DNA of 64,000 nucleotides from contig NZ_CP049246.1 in the NCBI RefSeq assembly GCF_011046555.1, positions 1,054,001 to 1,118,000 on the forward strand, read 5' to 3'. The first letter of the stretch is position 1; each line of letters opens with the position of its first letter. This document shows, piece after piece, positions 50,189 through 60,114 of the stretch. A model generated the notes under the pieces. That model had not been told where the DNA came from. It made no database searches and saw nothing but the letters and a program-made list of their open reading frames with translations. Made by a program: the position numbers and the translations under genes. Source of the stretch: Sphingobacterium lactis. GTDB taxonomy: Bacteria > Bacteroidota > Bacteroidia > Sphingobacteriales > Sphingobacteriaceae.

Positions 50189-53149
50189 ATGCAGCAAAAA
50201 CTATTCAGTTTTCTCTTTACATGTTTGCTTCTTATTTCCGTCTCCTATGGGCAGGACTTTCAGGTTTCTGGAAGGGTAACTTCTCAAGCGGATGGAAATC
50301 CTATTGCAAATGTCACTGTAAGAGTTCAGGGTAAAAATTTAAGTTCACAAACGGATGCTGATGGAAGTTACACCATCCGTGCGGCAGAGGGTAATGTCAT
50401 CGTATTTAGATCCCTTGGGTATAAAGAAAGATCCATCACAGTAGAGAAGATGAGTACGATAAATATCCAATTGGAAGCCGAGGAGGGTTCAATTGATGAG
50501 GTCCTTGTCGTGGGATATGGTTCCGGTAATAATATCGGTTCTGTTGTTGGGTCGCAAGTGACCGTTAGGGCAAAGGATATCGCAGGGAAACCTGCGCCAA
50601 ATGCTATTGAGGCCTTGCAGGGTAAGGTTCCTGGGTTATCCGTAATGACCAGCAACGGTGAACCTTCGACAACGCAGTCCATACGCCTGCACGGATCAGG
50701 GTCCTTGGGAGCAAGTTCGACCCCTTTGTTCGTCATCGATGGAATTCCTGTGGGATCAGGATCTATTTTGTCAACCAATCCTGATGACTGGGAAAGTATT
50801 ACAGTGTTAAAGGATGCTTCTGCTACTTCCATCTATGGTTCCCGGGCAGCAAATGGGGTGATTTATTTCAAATCCAAGAAAGGAAAGGCTTCGGAGCGGG
50901 CAACGATCACTGCAAGCGCTATGAAAGGGTATAACAACCTAGCCACGAAGAATATGATGGATCAAATGATGAACAGTAAAGAATTGCAGGCTTACTGGTT
51001 GGAAACAGGTTTTCGGACGCAAGCGCAAATCGATGAAATAAACCAGACCTTTGGACATAATGAGACCGTTTGGGGAGATTATTATTACAAGAAAAATACC
51101 GGGTTGGATCAGTATAACTTGAATATTTCAGGCGGTTCCGAAAAAATGCAATATTACATCAGTTCGGCCTACTATGATCAGGAAGGGATTATGTACCGTT
51201 CGAATTTCGATCGGGTTACCTTGCGCAGTAATCTAAGCGCGACGTTGAATGACTGGATAAAAGCTGGTTTAAATCTTTCTGGTGGATATGATAAGCGGAT
51301 GTCCAATCCGTATGGTGGAAATAGTCTTAACGGTGCATTGTCTTTAATGGCTTTGCCTTGGTACTCACCGTTCGATGAAAACGGAAATGAATATTACGAA
51401 GAGCGGATACCAGGTTTGGATGCATATTCGCCGAAATACCTTGCCGATAAAAACTTGAACGAAGGCGTGAACAAACAGTTCAACCCGACGATTTTCCTAC
51501 AGGTGCAGCCGTACAAGGGCCTGACTTTGAAATCAACAGCAGGTATGGACTATTTTGATTATCGAATTAGTGCATTGCGTTTGCCTTCCTATTTGGGCAA
51601 CCTAAACAATGGTTCGGCAAGTGAAGAGTACCAAACAGGAATCTTAAAAACAATTACCAACACGATCGATTATCGGACGTTGATCCATAATGTGCACGAC
51701 ATATCCATGATGATCGGTCAGGAAGCGACGGATTACGATGAATCCTCTTTCAGCGCATCCGGATCTGGATTGACAGATGACCGCTTGACGTTATTGGGAC
51801 AAACCATTGCGAATGGTCGTGGTGTCGGAAGTTCGAAATCCGAATATGCATACAATTCCTATTTTGGACGCTTAGGTTATTCCTATAATGCCAAATATCT
51901 ATTGGATTTAAGTTTGCGAACTGATGCCTCTTCACGCTTTGGTAAAAACAACAGAAAAGCAACATTCTGGGCTGCCGGTGTCTCGTGGAAAGCCAAGTCG
52001 GAGAAATTCCTTCAGGATGTTTCCTGGTTGACGGATTTGACAATTAAGGCAAGCATTGGTACGCAAGGTAATTCGGCAATCGGTAATTACCAGTCTTTAG
52101 CTACGGTTGGATCTATTAATTATGATGGTGCTCCAGGATGGGGTGTTTCATCTCCAGGGAATCCAAATCTTGCCTGGGAACAACAGACAAAAACGACCTT
52201 GGGGGTTCGGGCATCCTTCCTCAATCAAATCAATCTGGACGTGGAAGTGTATAAGCGGGTAACCGACAATATGCTGGTATCTGTGCCTTATCCATATACT
52301 TCTGGCTTTTCAAGCATCACGAGCAATGTGGGGTCTTTGGAAAACAAAGGAATTGATGTGCAGTTTTCGGCAAATGCTTTCCGTAGTGAAAAATTCTACT
52401 TTACACCTTATGTAAACTTCAATTATAATCAGCAAAAGATTACGGAACTCTTCCAGGATAAGGAATATTGGATTGTGCCGAATACGGGCTTAAGCTGGGC
52501 TGTGGGAAAGCCGGTAGAGTTTTTCTTCCCCGTTCAAGCGGGTGTTAACCCAGACAATGGATTGATGCAATGGTATGTCCCTGGAGAGAACATAAGTGAT
52601 TCTAACTTTGATCCGAATAATGTGACCACAACTTTTAATGCGGTAGATCTCCAGCAAAGTACGGGTTTACGCCGAGATGCGCCATTTACGGGTGGTTTTG
52701 GATTCACATCAGGCTACAATGGCTTTTATCTGGATATGGATTTTGCTTTTGTAAAGGGGAAATATATGATCAATAACGATTTGTATTTCTTTAGTAATCC
52801 ATATCAATTCAGGGGCTACAATCAGATTAGAGGGGTTAGGGACTATTGGAAAGAACCTGGAGATCAAACAAGATATCCGAAATTCGGACAGGTGCATCAA
52901 TTTGATACGGGTTTACTCGAAGATGCTTCCTTCTTACGGTTAAAGGGCTTGCGTTTTGGGTATAATATTCCAAAGAAGCTGTTGAGCGGTCAAAAATTCT
53001 TTAAGAGCGCCTCTGTGTATTATGTTGGCAGAAACCTATGGACGAAAACTAAATACCTGGGCCCAGATCCGGAAGTGGATTCCAACTTGGCGCTCGGGGT
53101 AAATCCAAATACAAAACAATCCTCATTAGGTATTCAGTTGCAGTTTTAA
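50189..53149 (+). CDS. SusC/RagA-family TonB-linked outer-membrane transporter
   Basis: Outer-membrane TonB-dependent importer, 986 residues, that with SusD binds and takes up a glycan or similar substrate. Signal peptide (about 1-21, LFSFLFTCLLLISVSYGQ), carboxypeptidase-D-like domain (about 26-100, FQVSGRVTSQADGNPIANVT), TonB-box-like region DEVLVVGYGSG, plug domain with IRLHGSGSLGASSTPLFVID and WESITVLKDASATSIYGSRA, then the 22-strand barrel ending in LGIQLQF. No N-terminal STN domain, so it is not coupled to an anti-sigma factor. SusD follows by 17 nt. Substrate unknown; no glycoside hydrolase is in this unit. Confidence 0.95.
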   Translation: MQQKLFSFLFTCLLLISVSYGQDFQVSGRVTSQADGNPIANVTVRVQGKNLSSQTDADGSYTIRAAEGNVIVFRSLGYKERSITVEKMSTINIQLEAEEGSIDEVLVVGYGSGNNIGSVVGSQVTVRAKDIAGKPAPNAIEALQGKVPGLSVMTSNGEPSTTQSIRLHGSGSLGASSTPLFVIDGIPVGSGSILSTNPDDWESITVLKDASATSIYGSRAANGVIYFKSKKGKASERATITASAMKGYNNLATKNMMDQMMNSKELQAYWLETGFRTQAQIDEINQTFGHNETVWGDYYYKKNTGLDQYNLNISGGSEKMQYYISSAYYDQEGIMYRSNFDRVTLRSNLSATLNDWIKAGLNLSGGYDKRMSNPYGGNSLNGALSLMALPWYSPFDENGNEYYEERIPGLDAYSPKYLADKNLNEGVNKQFNPTIFLQVQPYKGLTLKSTAGMDYFDYRISALRLPSYLGNLNNGSASEEYQTGILKTITNTIDYRTLIHNVHDISMMIGQEATDYDESSFSASGSGLTDDRLTLLGQTIANGRGVGSSKSEYAYNSYFGRLGYSYNAKYLLDLSLRTDASSRFGKNNRKATFWAAGVSWKAKSEKFLQDVSWLTDLTIKASIGTQGNSAIGNYQSLATVGSINYDGAPGWGVSSPGNPNLAWEQQTKTTLGVRASFLNQINLDVEVYKRVTDNMLVSVPYPYTSGFSSITSNVGSLENKGIDVQFSANAFRSEKFYFTPYVNFNYNQQKITELFQDKEYWIVPNTGLSWAVGKPVEFFFPVQAGVNPDNGLMQWYVPGENISDSNFDPNNVTTTFNAVDLQQSTGLRRDAPFTGGFGFTSGYNGFYLDMDFAFVKGKYMINNDLYFFSNPYQFRGYNQIRGVRDYWKEPGDQTRYPKFGQVHQFDTGLLEDASFLRLKGLRFGYNIPKKLLSGQKFFKSASVYYVGRNLWTKTKYLGPDPEVDSNLALGVNPNTKQSSLGIQLQF

Positions 53150-53166
53150 TACGTAATTCTATTTTT

Positions 53167-54651
53167 ATGAAACTAAAAAATATATTCATACTAGGCTTGG
53201 TTTCCATTGGGTTTATCACTTCCTGTAACCTTGACCTGACACCCTATAATGTTATTGATACGGAACTGTCATTTACGTCGGTTTCCGATGCGCAAAAATG
53301 GGATACACGTTTCTATGCCGACCTTCGCGGAAGGATCTACGGTCATTATATCATGTCCCCAGATGTTCAGGCCGATCAGTTAAATGCGGTAATAGATTAT
53401 GGTAACAATTATGGAGCCGTACATCGTTGGAATGATTTTCTGGCAGACAGTTATGAAATTAGTAATGTGTGGGCCGGCTATTACGGCGCATTGAGCAATG
53501 TGAATACCGCGATTCAGGGTTTTGAAAAAATCACCCCTAAAAATGCGGAAGAAACCGAAAAGTTCAAGGCATATAAGGGCGATGCTCATTTGGCCCGCGC
53601 ATATTATTACTTTATGTTGGTCAACAGATTTGCAAAGACCTATAACGCAACCACTGCCAATACCGATTTGGGAGTGCCATTGATATTAGCGCCCGATATA
53701 AATGCCATGCCGAAGCGGAATTCAGTGAAGGAAACTTTTGATCAAATTCTTGCGGATATAGCCATTGCCAAAACAAATCTATCCGCAATTCCGGGAAAGC
53801 CAAATGCGAATCGATTTACCATAGACGTGGTACATGCTTTGGAAGCCCGGGTAAAATTAGCGATGGGTGACTGGAATGGAGCGAAAGCTGCAGCAGAAAC
53901 AGTGCTGAAAAAAGGGAACTATACCTTGTATAAAACAGAAGCAGATCTTAAGAAAATGTGGCACAATGATGCCGGCAATGAAGTGATTTTTGCATCATTC
54001 ACATCCTTTGATGAAGGAGCAAATGCCAATTCAATTTATCTGGGCTATATGCCAAAAGAAAATAAATACCGCCCAGCTTACATCCCTTCCCAATGGGTGT
54101 ATGATGCGTATGAAGATGGTGACTTCCGTAAAGGGATCTATTTTCTGAAAGATGTCGTTATGCCATACAACGGTCGAGATTATAAGGTAACCGTAGTGAA
54201 TAAATATCCCGGAAACCCGGAATTTTACCAAGGAACCACCAACTACAGGCATACACCAAAGATTTTCCGTGTCGCGGAACTGTACCTGATTGCTGCAGAA
54301 GCTGCCTATAAAGGTTCACCGTCGTCAGCGGACGCCCTGACGCACCTCAATACCCTACGGACGGCCAGAGGATTGAAAGCACTAAGTTCGATTTCTGGAA
54401 ATGCCCTTTGGCAAGAAATAAAAGCAGAGCGTTTCAGGGAATTGGCTTTTGAAGGATTTAGACTGGACGACCTGAAGCGTTGGGGCGAAGGTTTTACGAG
54501 AAGAAATCCACAACAGCCCTCGGATCTGATCCAGGTCGGACCTGAATTTGACTCCAAAACGGTGCCTGCTAACCATGATAAATTCGTGTGGGGCATACCG
54601 GATCGCGATGATGTGGCCAACCCGAATATAGAACAGAATAAAGGCTGGTAA
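53167..54651 (+). CDS. SusD/RagB-family surface lipoprotein
   Basis: A 494-residue outer-membrane lipoprotein that captures substrate for the adjacent SusC. The signal peptide ends at a lipobox with Cys20 (GFITSC). TPR-type helices and SusD hallmarks are present: GDAHLARAYYYFMLVNRFAK, VPLILAPDINAMPKRNSVKE, and the C-terminal LYLIAAEAAYKGSPSSADAL and KAERFRELAFEGFRLDDLKR. The family's WRxG-like end reads LKRWGEGF. The gene follows SusC by 17 nt and a strong terminator comes 50 nt after it. Ligand unknown. Confidence 0.95.
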   Translation: MKLKNIFILGLVSIGFITSCNLDLTPYNVIDTELSFTSVSDAQKWDTRFYADLRGRIYGHYIMSPDVQADQLNAVIDYGNNYGAVHRWNDFLADSYEISNVWAGYYGALSNVNTAIQGFEKITPKNAEETEKFKAYKGDAHLARAYYYFMLVNRFAKTYNATTANTDLGVPLILAPDINAMPKRNSVKETFDQILADIAIAKTNLSAIPGKPNANRFTIDVVHALEARVKLAMGDWNGAKAAAETVLKKGNYTLYKTEADLKKMWHNDAGNEVIFASFTSFDEGANANSIYLGYMPKENKYRPAYIPSQWVYDAYEDGDFRKGIYFLKDVVMPYNGRDYKVTVVNKYPGNPEFYQGTTNYRHTPKIFRVAELYLIAAEAAYKGSPSSADALTHLNTLRTARGLKALSSISGNALWQEIKAERFRELAFEGFRLDDLKRWGEGFTRRNPQQPSDLIQVGPEFDSKTVPANHDKFVWGIPDRDDVANPNIEQNKGW

Positions 54652-54700
54652 TATAAAGCGATGTAGTGGGTTCATGCCATTACGATGTTTAATTAGATGG

Positions 54701-54735
54701 ACCCCACCGATGCATTTCGGTGGGGTTCTTTTTTT
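54701..54735 (+). terminator. rho-independent terminator after the first SusD
   Basis: ACCCCACCG / CGGTGGGGT is a 9-bp perfect stem with an 8-nt loop and a following T-tract of seven. Confidence 0.9.
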
Positions 54736-54918
54736 AGGTTTTGGGTAGGGTAACAATGACGGAAGAACCTATGATTTAACCTTTTTAAATTTAATTATAT
54801 TCCCTATTTCCGAATTTTCATTAAAGATTTGTTAATTCCATGGTAATTATTATTTAACTTTAGAAACCTAACATTGTAATCAATTATAATAAAGTCGTCC
54901 TAATAAAGGATTCGCCTT

Positions 54919-55464
54919 ATGAAACTGAGACCTGAACAAGAGCTGTTGTTGTTGCGTAGAATTGCTGATGGTGATCATGGTGCTTTTAATACTTTGTACC
55001 GTCATTATCAACCGATCTTGTTGCAGTATTGCCGCCCATTCATTACGATGGAGGTCAGTGAGGAGGAAATTGTCCAGGAGGTTTTTGTTGAATTCTGGGA
55101 GCGCCGTGAGCGAGCCGTGAATATACGCAATGTAAAGAGCTACCTGCTTCAAACGGCAAAAAATAAACTGCTGAATATTCACCGACACGTCTTGGTGGTG
55201 GAACGCATGAAACAGGAATTCCAGACCCTTCCCAAACAAGAGACAGCCGAGGACAAACTGATTTTTAAAGAACATTATGCACTGTTCCAAAATCAGATGA
55301 TGGCCATTAGTCCAACAAAGCGGCAAATTTTTGAAGGCCGTATCTTTGATGACAAGTCCAATAAGCAAATCGCCACGGAAACGAAGCTTTCCGAATCCAT
55401 GGTGAAGAAGCATTTCAAGCACGTAAAATCCCTTTTCGAAATTTTCGTAAAAAAATACCAATAG
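54919..55464 (+). CDS. ECF-type RNA polymerase sigma factor
   Basis: An extracytoplasmic-function sigma-70 factor of 181 residues, with region 2 (about 10-95, GDHGAFNTLYRHYQPILLQY; IVQEVFVEFWERRERAVNIR; NVKSYLLQTAKNKLLNIHRH) and region 4 (about 130-175, AISPTKRQIFEGRIFDDKSN; KQIATETKLSESMVKKHFKH). The gene precedes a FecR-type anti-sigma by 39 nt and a SusC with an STN domain, the classical trans-envelope arrangement. An imperfect -7 box TAACTTTA lies at 54855-54862. Confidence 0.93.
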   Translation: MKLRPEQELLLLRRIADGDHGAFNTLYRHYQPILLQYCRPFITMEVSEEEIVQEVFVEFWERRERAVNIRNVKSYLLQTAKNKLLNIHRHVLVVERMKQEFQTLPKQETAEDKLIFKEHYALFQNQMMAISPTKRQIFEGRIFDDKSNKQIATETKLSESMVKKHFKHVKSLFEIFVKKYQ

Positions 55465-55503
55465 GAGGTGTCCTTTTTGTGGCGGTTGGTGTCTCTTCTA
55501 TAG

Positions 55504-56613
55504 ATGAGCGATACTATCCAACACCTTTTTGCCAAGATCCAGCGCAACGCGGCTACTGATGCCGATATCGATTGCTTTCGGGAACTGCTGAAAACGCTTC
55601 CTGAGGAGGAATATGCATACTGGCTTGACAAATGGACGGCCCACATGGAGGAGCAGGAAGTGGAAAGACCCGTTTCGATGCCGAGACGTATCTTCGTGGC
55701 TACGGCTGCCCTCGCCGCCCTATTTATCGGTGCATTCTTCCTCATTCCCAAATTTTCAAACCAGGAAATCGCAGAAGAGCATATTGCCCAAATGGACTCC
55801 ATAATTGCTGCGCCCGCGGGTAATCGCGCCGTGCTCAAATTGGCATCTGGGGAGGAATTCAACCTGAATCAGGATGGTGACTTCCTAAAGATCGACCAGT
55901 CCTCCGTACGCCTGGGGGAACGGACGTTGTTCGATAAACTGTCTGCAGAAGAAAGCAATGCAGCTATTCAGTATCATGTATTGACCACGCCCAAGGGTGG
56001 AACCATGAAAGTGGAACTTCCGGACGGCAGTAAAGTGCAGATGAATGCCAATTCCACCTTGCGATTCCGGGCCGATTTTGCCCTCCATAGGGAACTGCAG
56101 ATGAGCGGGGAGCTGTTCTTCGATGTCAAAAGAGATGAAAAACACCCTTTTATCGTTCATACGCCGAATCAGCGGGTGAAGGTGCTTGGCACGAGTTTCA
56201 ATATCAATACCTATGATGCAGATGGGCGGGAGGAAACATCCGTGGCATCTGGGCTTGTGGAAGTCTCTGCTGCCAAGCAGGTGGTGTATTTGGCAAAGAA
56301 CCAACAGGCCGTTAGCAACAAGGCCGGCCTTAGCGTGCATGATGCAGACATGTCCCTGATCTTGGATTGGCTTTCCAATGAATTTATTTTCAAGAACGCA
56401 ACGGCCATAGAGGTACTCCGGGAATTTGAACGCTGGTATGCTATTGAAATCGAGGTCGTTGATCCACATCTATTAGCAAAAACAAGACTTTGGGGGAATG
56501 TTCAACGCTCGCTCAATGCCTATAAAGCGCTTGCGCAGTTAAATTATTTTGATATCCAATATGAAGTTATTTCGGAAGGAGGTAAGAAGAAAATAAAAGT
56601 TTTTAAGAAATAA
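55504..56613 (+). CDS. FecR-family anti-sigma factor
   Basis: A 369-residue inner-membrane regulator. A cytoplasmic helical N-terminus (1-58, FRELLKTLPEEEYAYWLDKW) is followed by one membrane helix (about 62-82, RIFVATAALAALFIGAFFLI). The periplasmic FecR domain follows (about 155-250, TPKGGTMKVELPDGSKVQMN and GELFFDVKRDEKHPFIVHTP; VLGTSFNINTY). The C-terminal DUF4974-like domain (about 285-365) reads FIFKNATAIEVLREFERWYA. It would hold the ECF sigma until the STN-bearing receptor signals. It lies between the sigma gene and SusC. Confidence 0.93.
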   Translation: MSDTIQHLFAKIQRNAATDADIDCFRELLKTLPEEEYAYWLDKWTAHMEEQEVERPVSMPRRIFVATAALAALFIGAFFLIPKFSNQEIAEEHIAQMDSIIAAPAGNRAVLKLASGEEFNLNQDGDFLKIDQSSVRLGERTLFDKLSAEESNAAIQYHVLTTPKGGTMKVELPDGSKVQMNANSTLRFRADFALHRELQMSGELFFDVKRDEKHPFIVHTPNQRVKVLGTSFNINTYDADGREETSVASGLVEVSAAKQVVYLAKNQQAVSNKAGLSVHDADMSLILDWLSNEFIFKNATAIEVLREFERWYAIEIEVVDPHLLAKTRLWGNVQRSLNAYKALAQLNYFDIQYEVISEGGKKKIKVFKK

Positions 56614-56624
56614 AAGCATAAGGC

Positions 56625-56646
56625 CTCCCAGCTTGGACCCTGGGAG
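56625..56646 (+). other. hairpin between fecR and the second SusC
   Basis: CTCCCAG / CTGGGAG forms a 7-bp stem with an 8-nt loop and has no T-tract. It may reduce read-through or protect the transcript end; not a standard terminator. Confidence 0.4.
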
Positions 56647-56705
56647 ACTCTTCATGCAATAAATGAAATACTGGAACATAAATCATATATCAACTCTCAA
56701 AATTA

Positions 56706-59700
56706 ATGAAATTTAACAGCTTTACTTCAGCAGTAAGGGTTTGTGCGGCTCGATTTTTTTCTAAAAGAAGCGTTCGACTGACAAGCACCTTCATTTTGGT
56801 ATGCTGTGCCCTACACCCACATCTCAGTTTGGCACAGTATATTAACCTTAACCGAAACACCATAACGATCGGCGAGGCCCTGCAGGAATTCAGAAAGCAG
56901 GCCAAGGTATCCATCCTATATAACGATGCCAGTCTCGATCGTGTACAAGTTTCAAATATCAATATCAAAAACGCCAGCATCCAGCAGGCAATGGACAATC
57001 TGCTAAAGGGGACCGCTTTCGAGTATCGGGTGACTCCAGAAAAGAGTATCCTGATCAAGCGTAAAGCCGTGCAGCAAACTGCCTCGCGACGGGAGCAGCA
57101 GCAAACCCTTAGCGGGCGGGTTATCGATGACCAAGGCAAACCACTTGAAAATGTTACGGTGTCCATTGAAAATGGAAGACTAAGTACCATGACCAATACA
57201 TCTGGAGAATTCAGTATCGTTTCTACTAAGGACGATGTTCTTCAAGTGAGCTTCATAGGTTACGGGAAAAAGGTGGTACACGCCAAATTGGGTCAAGCCG
57301 TTACGATCCAATTGCAACCCTTGGAGAACCTGGTGGATGAAGTCGTGGTCATTGGCTACGGTGAGGTGAAGAAAAAAGACCTGACCGGTTCGGTGTCCAT
57401 TGTCAATGTGGAAGACCTACAGAACATTCCTGTTCCACGTGTGGATCAGATGCTCCAGGGGCGGATTGCAGGTGCTGAGATTGTCTCCTCATCAGGTGAA
57501 CCGGGAGCTGGAACATCCATCCGGATACGGGGTACTCGCTCCATCTCTGCAACGAACGAACCACTTTATGTCGTAGATGGCGTCATGGATGCGATAACTT
57601 CCCTGAATGACTTGAACCCCGATGATGTCGCTTCAATCCAAGTGTTGAAGGACGCCTCCTCAACAGCAATATATGGCTCCAGGGGTAGTAACGGGGTGAT
57701 CCTGATCACCACCAAGAAAGGTACTGCCGGAAAGAACGATGTTGCCTTGCGTGCCGATTTCGGATTCTCGGAAATACCACGGTTTCTGGACCTCATGAAT
57801 GCACAGGAGTTCGCAGAATTGCAGAACGACCGCTATTACCTAGCGAATGTGGCCAACCAGACCAAACCTATCGAAAACTATCCGTATCCTAATCCCGAAG
57901 CACTCGGTGAAGGAACAAATTGGACCGAAGCCATCACCAGACGTGCGCCCTATCAGAACTATACGGTGACCGCGGCCGGTGGATCCGACAAAACGCGCTA
58001 CTATTTTTCGGGGAATTTCAATGATAACCAAGGGATCATCAAGGCTAGTGGCCTCAAGCGTTATCAGGCGCGATTGAACCTTGACCATACGTTCAGCGAT
58101 AAATTCAAGGGGGGCTTCCGATTTAACTACTCATATTTGGATCATGAATTAAATAAAGCCGATATCGGTACACAGACCCTATGGTACCGATCAACAATTT
58201 TCTTAGCGCCTACCATTCCGGTGTATAAGGAAGATGGTTCGCTCAACGATTGGAATTCGCAATGGTACACCGGTACGCTCTTCGACTCGCCAATGGCCAA
58301 CGTCATGATGAAGCGTATGGATCAGGTGAAGAAAACAACCTCCCCGATGATGTACCTGGAGTACGAACCGATCAAAGGATTGAAATTCAAATCGCAGTTG
58401 TCATTCTATGATTACAACCGTTTTGATGACAATTTCTATCCATCGACCCTACCTACCCGAATGAACAACAAGAGTGGCGCCTATGCGTATAAGCGAGCTT
58501 ATACCGCAAACAATTACCTGAATGAAAATACCGTTGCGTGGTTGGGTAAGACCAAGAAGCATTCCTATGATGCACTTTATGGCTTTACCATACAGAAGAA
58601 CTGGTATACCAATCTTTCTGCCTCTGGCGATGGCTATTTCATCGACGAAATCAGCACGAACGACTTGAGTGCGGTCCCTTCAAAGGAAATGCTGAATGTA
58701 GCATCAAATTTTGAAAACAGGACCCGCGTGTCTCATTTGGGTCGCCTAAATTACAATTACAATTCGACCTATTACCTGACCTTGACCGGGCGTGCAGATG
58801 CAGGTTCGAATTTTGCCGCGAATAGGAAGTGGGCATTTTTCCCATCCGCAGCTTTTAAATGGAACATGAAAAACGAGACATGGATGAAGGATGCCAATTG
58901 GATCAATGAACTTGGATTGCGCCTAAGTGCGGGAACTTCCGGAAATGATGCCATCAGCACGTACCAATCCTTGGATCAAGTCGCGTCGACCATGAGTGGC
59001 TACATCTTTGATGGCGCTATTCCTGTGGCCTATTTCCCGAATCGTATCAAGAATGAAGATCTGACCTGGGAGAAAACAGTATCCTATAATGCGGGAATCG
59101 ATTTTGCGATCCTGAACAGGAAACTCACCTTCACGATGGAAGCCTACATGTCCAAAACCTCCGACCTGTTGCTGACCGTACAATTGCCGCACCATGGCGG
59201 ATTCCCAACACGCTTGATGAATCTCGGTAAAACAGAGAATAAAGGACTGGAATTAACCGTAGAATCGCAGAATATCAACCGGAAGAATTTCTCCTGGAAT
59301 TCAACCTTTACGATTGCCCACAACTCGCAGAAAGTGGTGGATATCGGAACTTTCGATCGCGTGCCTACCTATGTGAACCCCTACGGAAGTCAGTATATGA
59401 TGTATGGCTATATTCCGGGAAAACCCCTGAATGCATTGTGGGGAATGGAATATGCTGGGGTTTGGAAGAACCTTCAGGAAGTAGAAGATAATAAAGTGAC
59501 CAAGCAATATGCTTCAGCTTCGACAGCCTATTACACGCCAGGAAGACAACGGTACATCGACCAAAATAACGACGGTATTCTGGATAATAATGATTTGGTA
59601 TACCTGGGTAATGCAGATCCCATCGTTTATGGTGGTTTGCAGAATAGTTTCCGATACAAGAAATTATATGTGAATGTGTTCTTCAATTACAATTTGGGAG

Positions 59701-60110
59701 GTAAAATCTATAACCCTACGGAATTGTTCATGGGAACAGGTACCTATCTATCCAACCAGTACCGCTATATGGTGAATGCGTGGCACCCCGTACGGAATCC
59801 GGATTCCGACTATCCACGTGCTGACTCCAAAGACGATATTCCGAATGATCGCTTTATCTATGATGCCACTTTCCTGCGCTTGAAAAACGTGACGGTAAGT
59901 TATGTTTTCGATGTCAAGAAACTGACGAAGAACAAGCTTTCCTCCGTTACAGCTAGTTTGAGTGGAAACAACCTGTACCTATGGAAGAAATACAATGGAT
60001 ATGACCCGGAAGTATCGACTGAGAGTGGTGGATCGACGATCCGGAGAATGGATAATGGTGCCTATCCGAACAGTAGAACGGTTACCGCAAGTCTCAACAT
60101 TAAATTCTAA
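56706..60110 (+). CDS. SusC/RagA TonB-linked receptor with N-terminal STN signalling domain
   Basis: A 1134-residue outer-membrane transporter and signal transducer. The signal region is unusually long (about 1-44). The STN domain (about 52-118) shows TITIGEALQEFRKQAKVSIL and FEYRVTPEKSILIKRK and would contact FecR. The carboxypeptidase-D-like domain follows (about 133-205, LSGRVIDDQGKPLENVTVSI), then DEVVVIGYGEVKKKDLTGSV. The plug shows IRIRGTRSISATNEPLYVVD and SIQVLKDASSTAIYGSRGSN. The barrel ends in TVTASLNIKF. Context gives the full sigma-regulated uptake unit. Confidence 0.95.
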   Translation: MKFNSFTSAVRVCAARFFSKRSVRLTSTFILVCCALHPHLSLAQYINLNRNTITIGEALQEFRKQAKVSILYNDASLDRVQVSNINIKNASIQQAMDNLLKGTAFEYRVTPEKSILIKRKAVQQTASRREQQQTLSGRVIDDQGKPLENVTVSIENGRLSTMTNTSGEFSIVSTKDDVLQVSFIGYGKKVVHAKLGQAVTIQLQPLENLVDEVVVIGYGEVKKKDLTGSVSIVNVEDLQNIPVPRVDQMLQGRIAGAEIVSSSGEPGAGTSIRIRGTRSISATNEPLYVVDGVMDAITSLNDLNPDDVASIQVLKDASSTAIYGSRGSNGVILITTKKGTAGKNDVALRADFGFSEIPRFLDLMNAQEFAELQNDRYYLANVANQTKPIENYPYPNPEALGEGTNWTEAITRRAPYQNYTVTAAGGSDKTRYYFSGNFNDNQGIIKASGLKRYQARLNLDHTFSDKFKGGFRFNYSYLDHELNKADIGTQTLWYRSTIFLAPTIPVYKEDGSLNDWNSQWYTGTLFDSPMANVMMKRMDQVKKTTSPMMYLEYEPIKGLKFKSQLSFYDYNRFDDNFYPSTLPTRMNNKSGAYAYKRAYTANNYLNENTVAWLGKTKKHSYDALYGFTIQKNWYTNLSASGDGYFIDEISTNDLSAVPSKEMLNVASNFENRTRVSHLGRLNYNYNSTYYLTLTGRADAGSNFAANRKWAFFPSAAFKWNMKNETWMKDANWINELGLRLSAGTSGNDAISTYQSLDQVASTMSGYIFDGAIPVAYFPNRIKNEDLTWEKTVSYNAGIDFAILNRKLTFTMEAYMSKTSDLLLTVQLPHHGGFPTRLMNLGKTENKGLELTVESQNINRKNFSWNSTFTIAHNSQKVVDIGTFDRVPTYVNPYGSQYMMYGYIPGKPLNALWGMEYAGVWKNLQEVEDNKVTKQYASASTAYYTPGRQRYIDQNNDGILDNNDLVYLGNADPIVYGGLQNSFRYKKLYVNVFFNYNLGGKIYNPTELFMGTGTYLSNQYRYMVNAWHPVRNPDSDYPRADSKDDIPNDRFIYDATFLRLKNVTVSYVFDVKKLTKNKLSSVTASLSGNNLYLWKKYNGYDPEVSTESGGSTIRRMDNGAYPNSRTVTASLNIKF

Positions 60111-60114
60111 AATC

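Noticed and set aside
59962-60114. Upstream extension of the second SusD gene
   Set aside because: It lies inside the SusC coding region in another frame; the lipoprotein signal begins at 60115.
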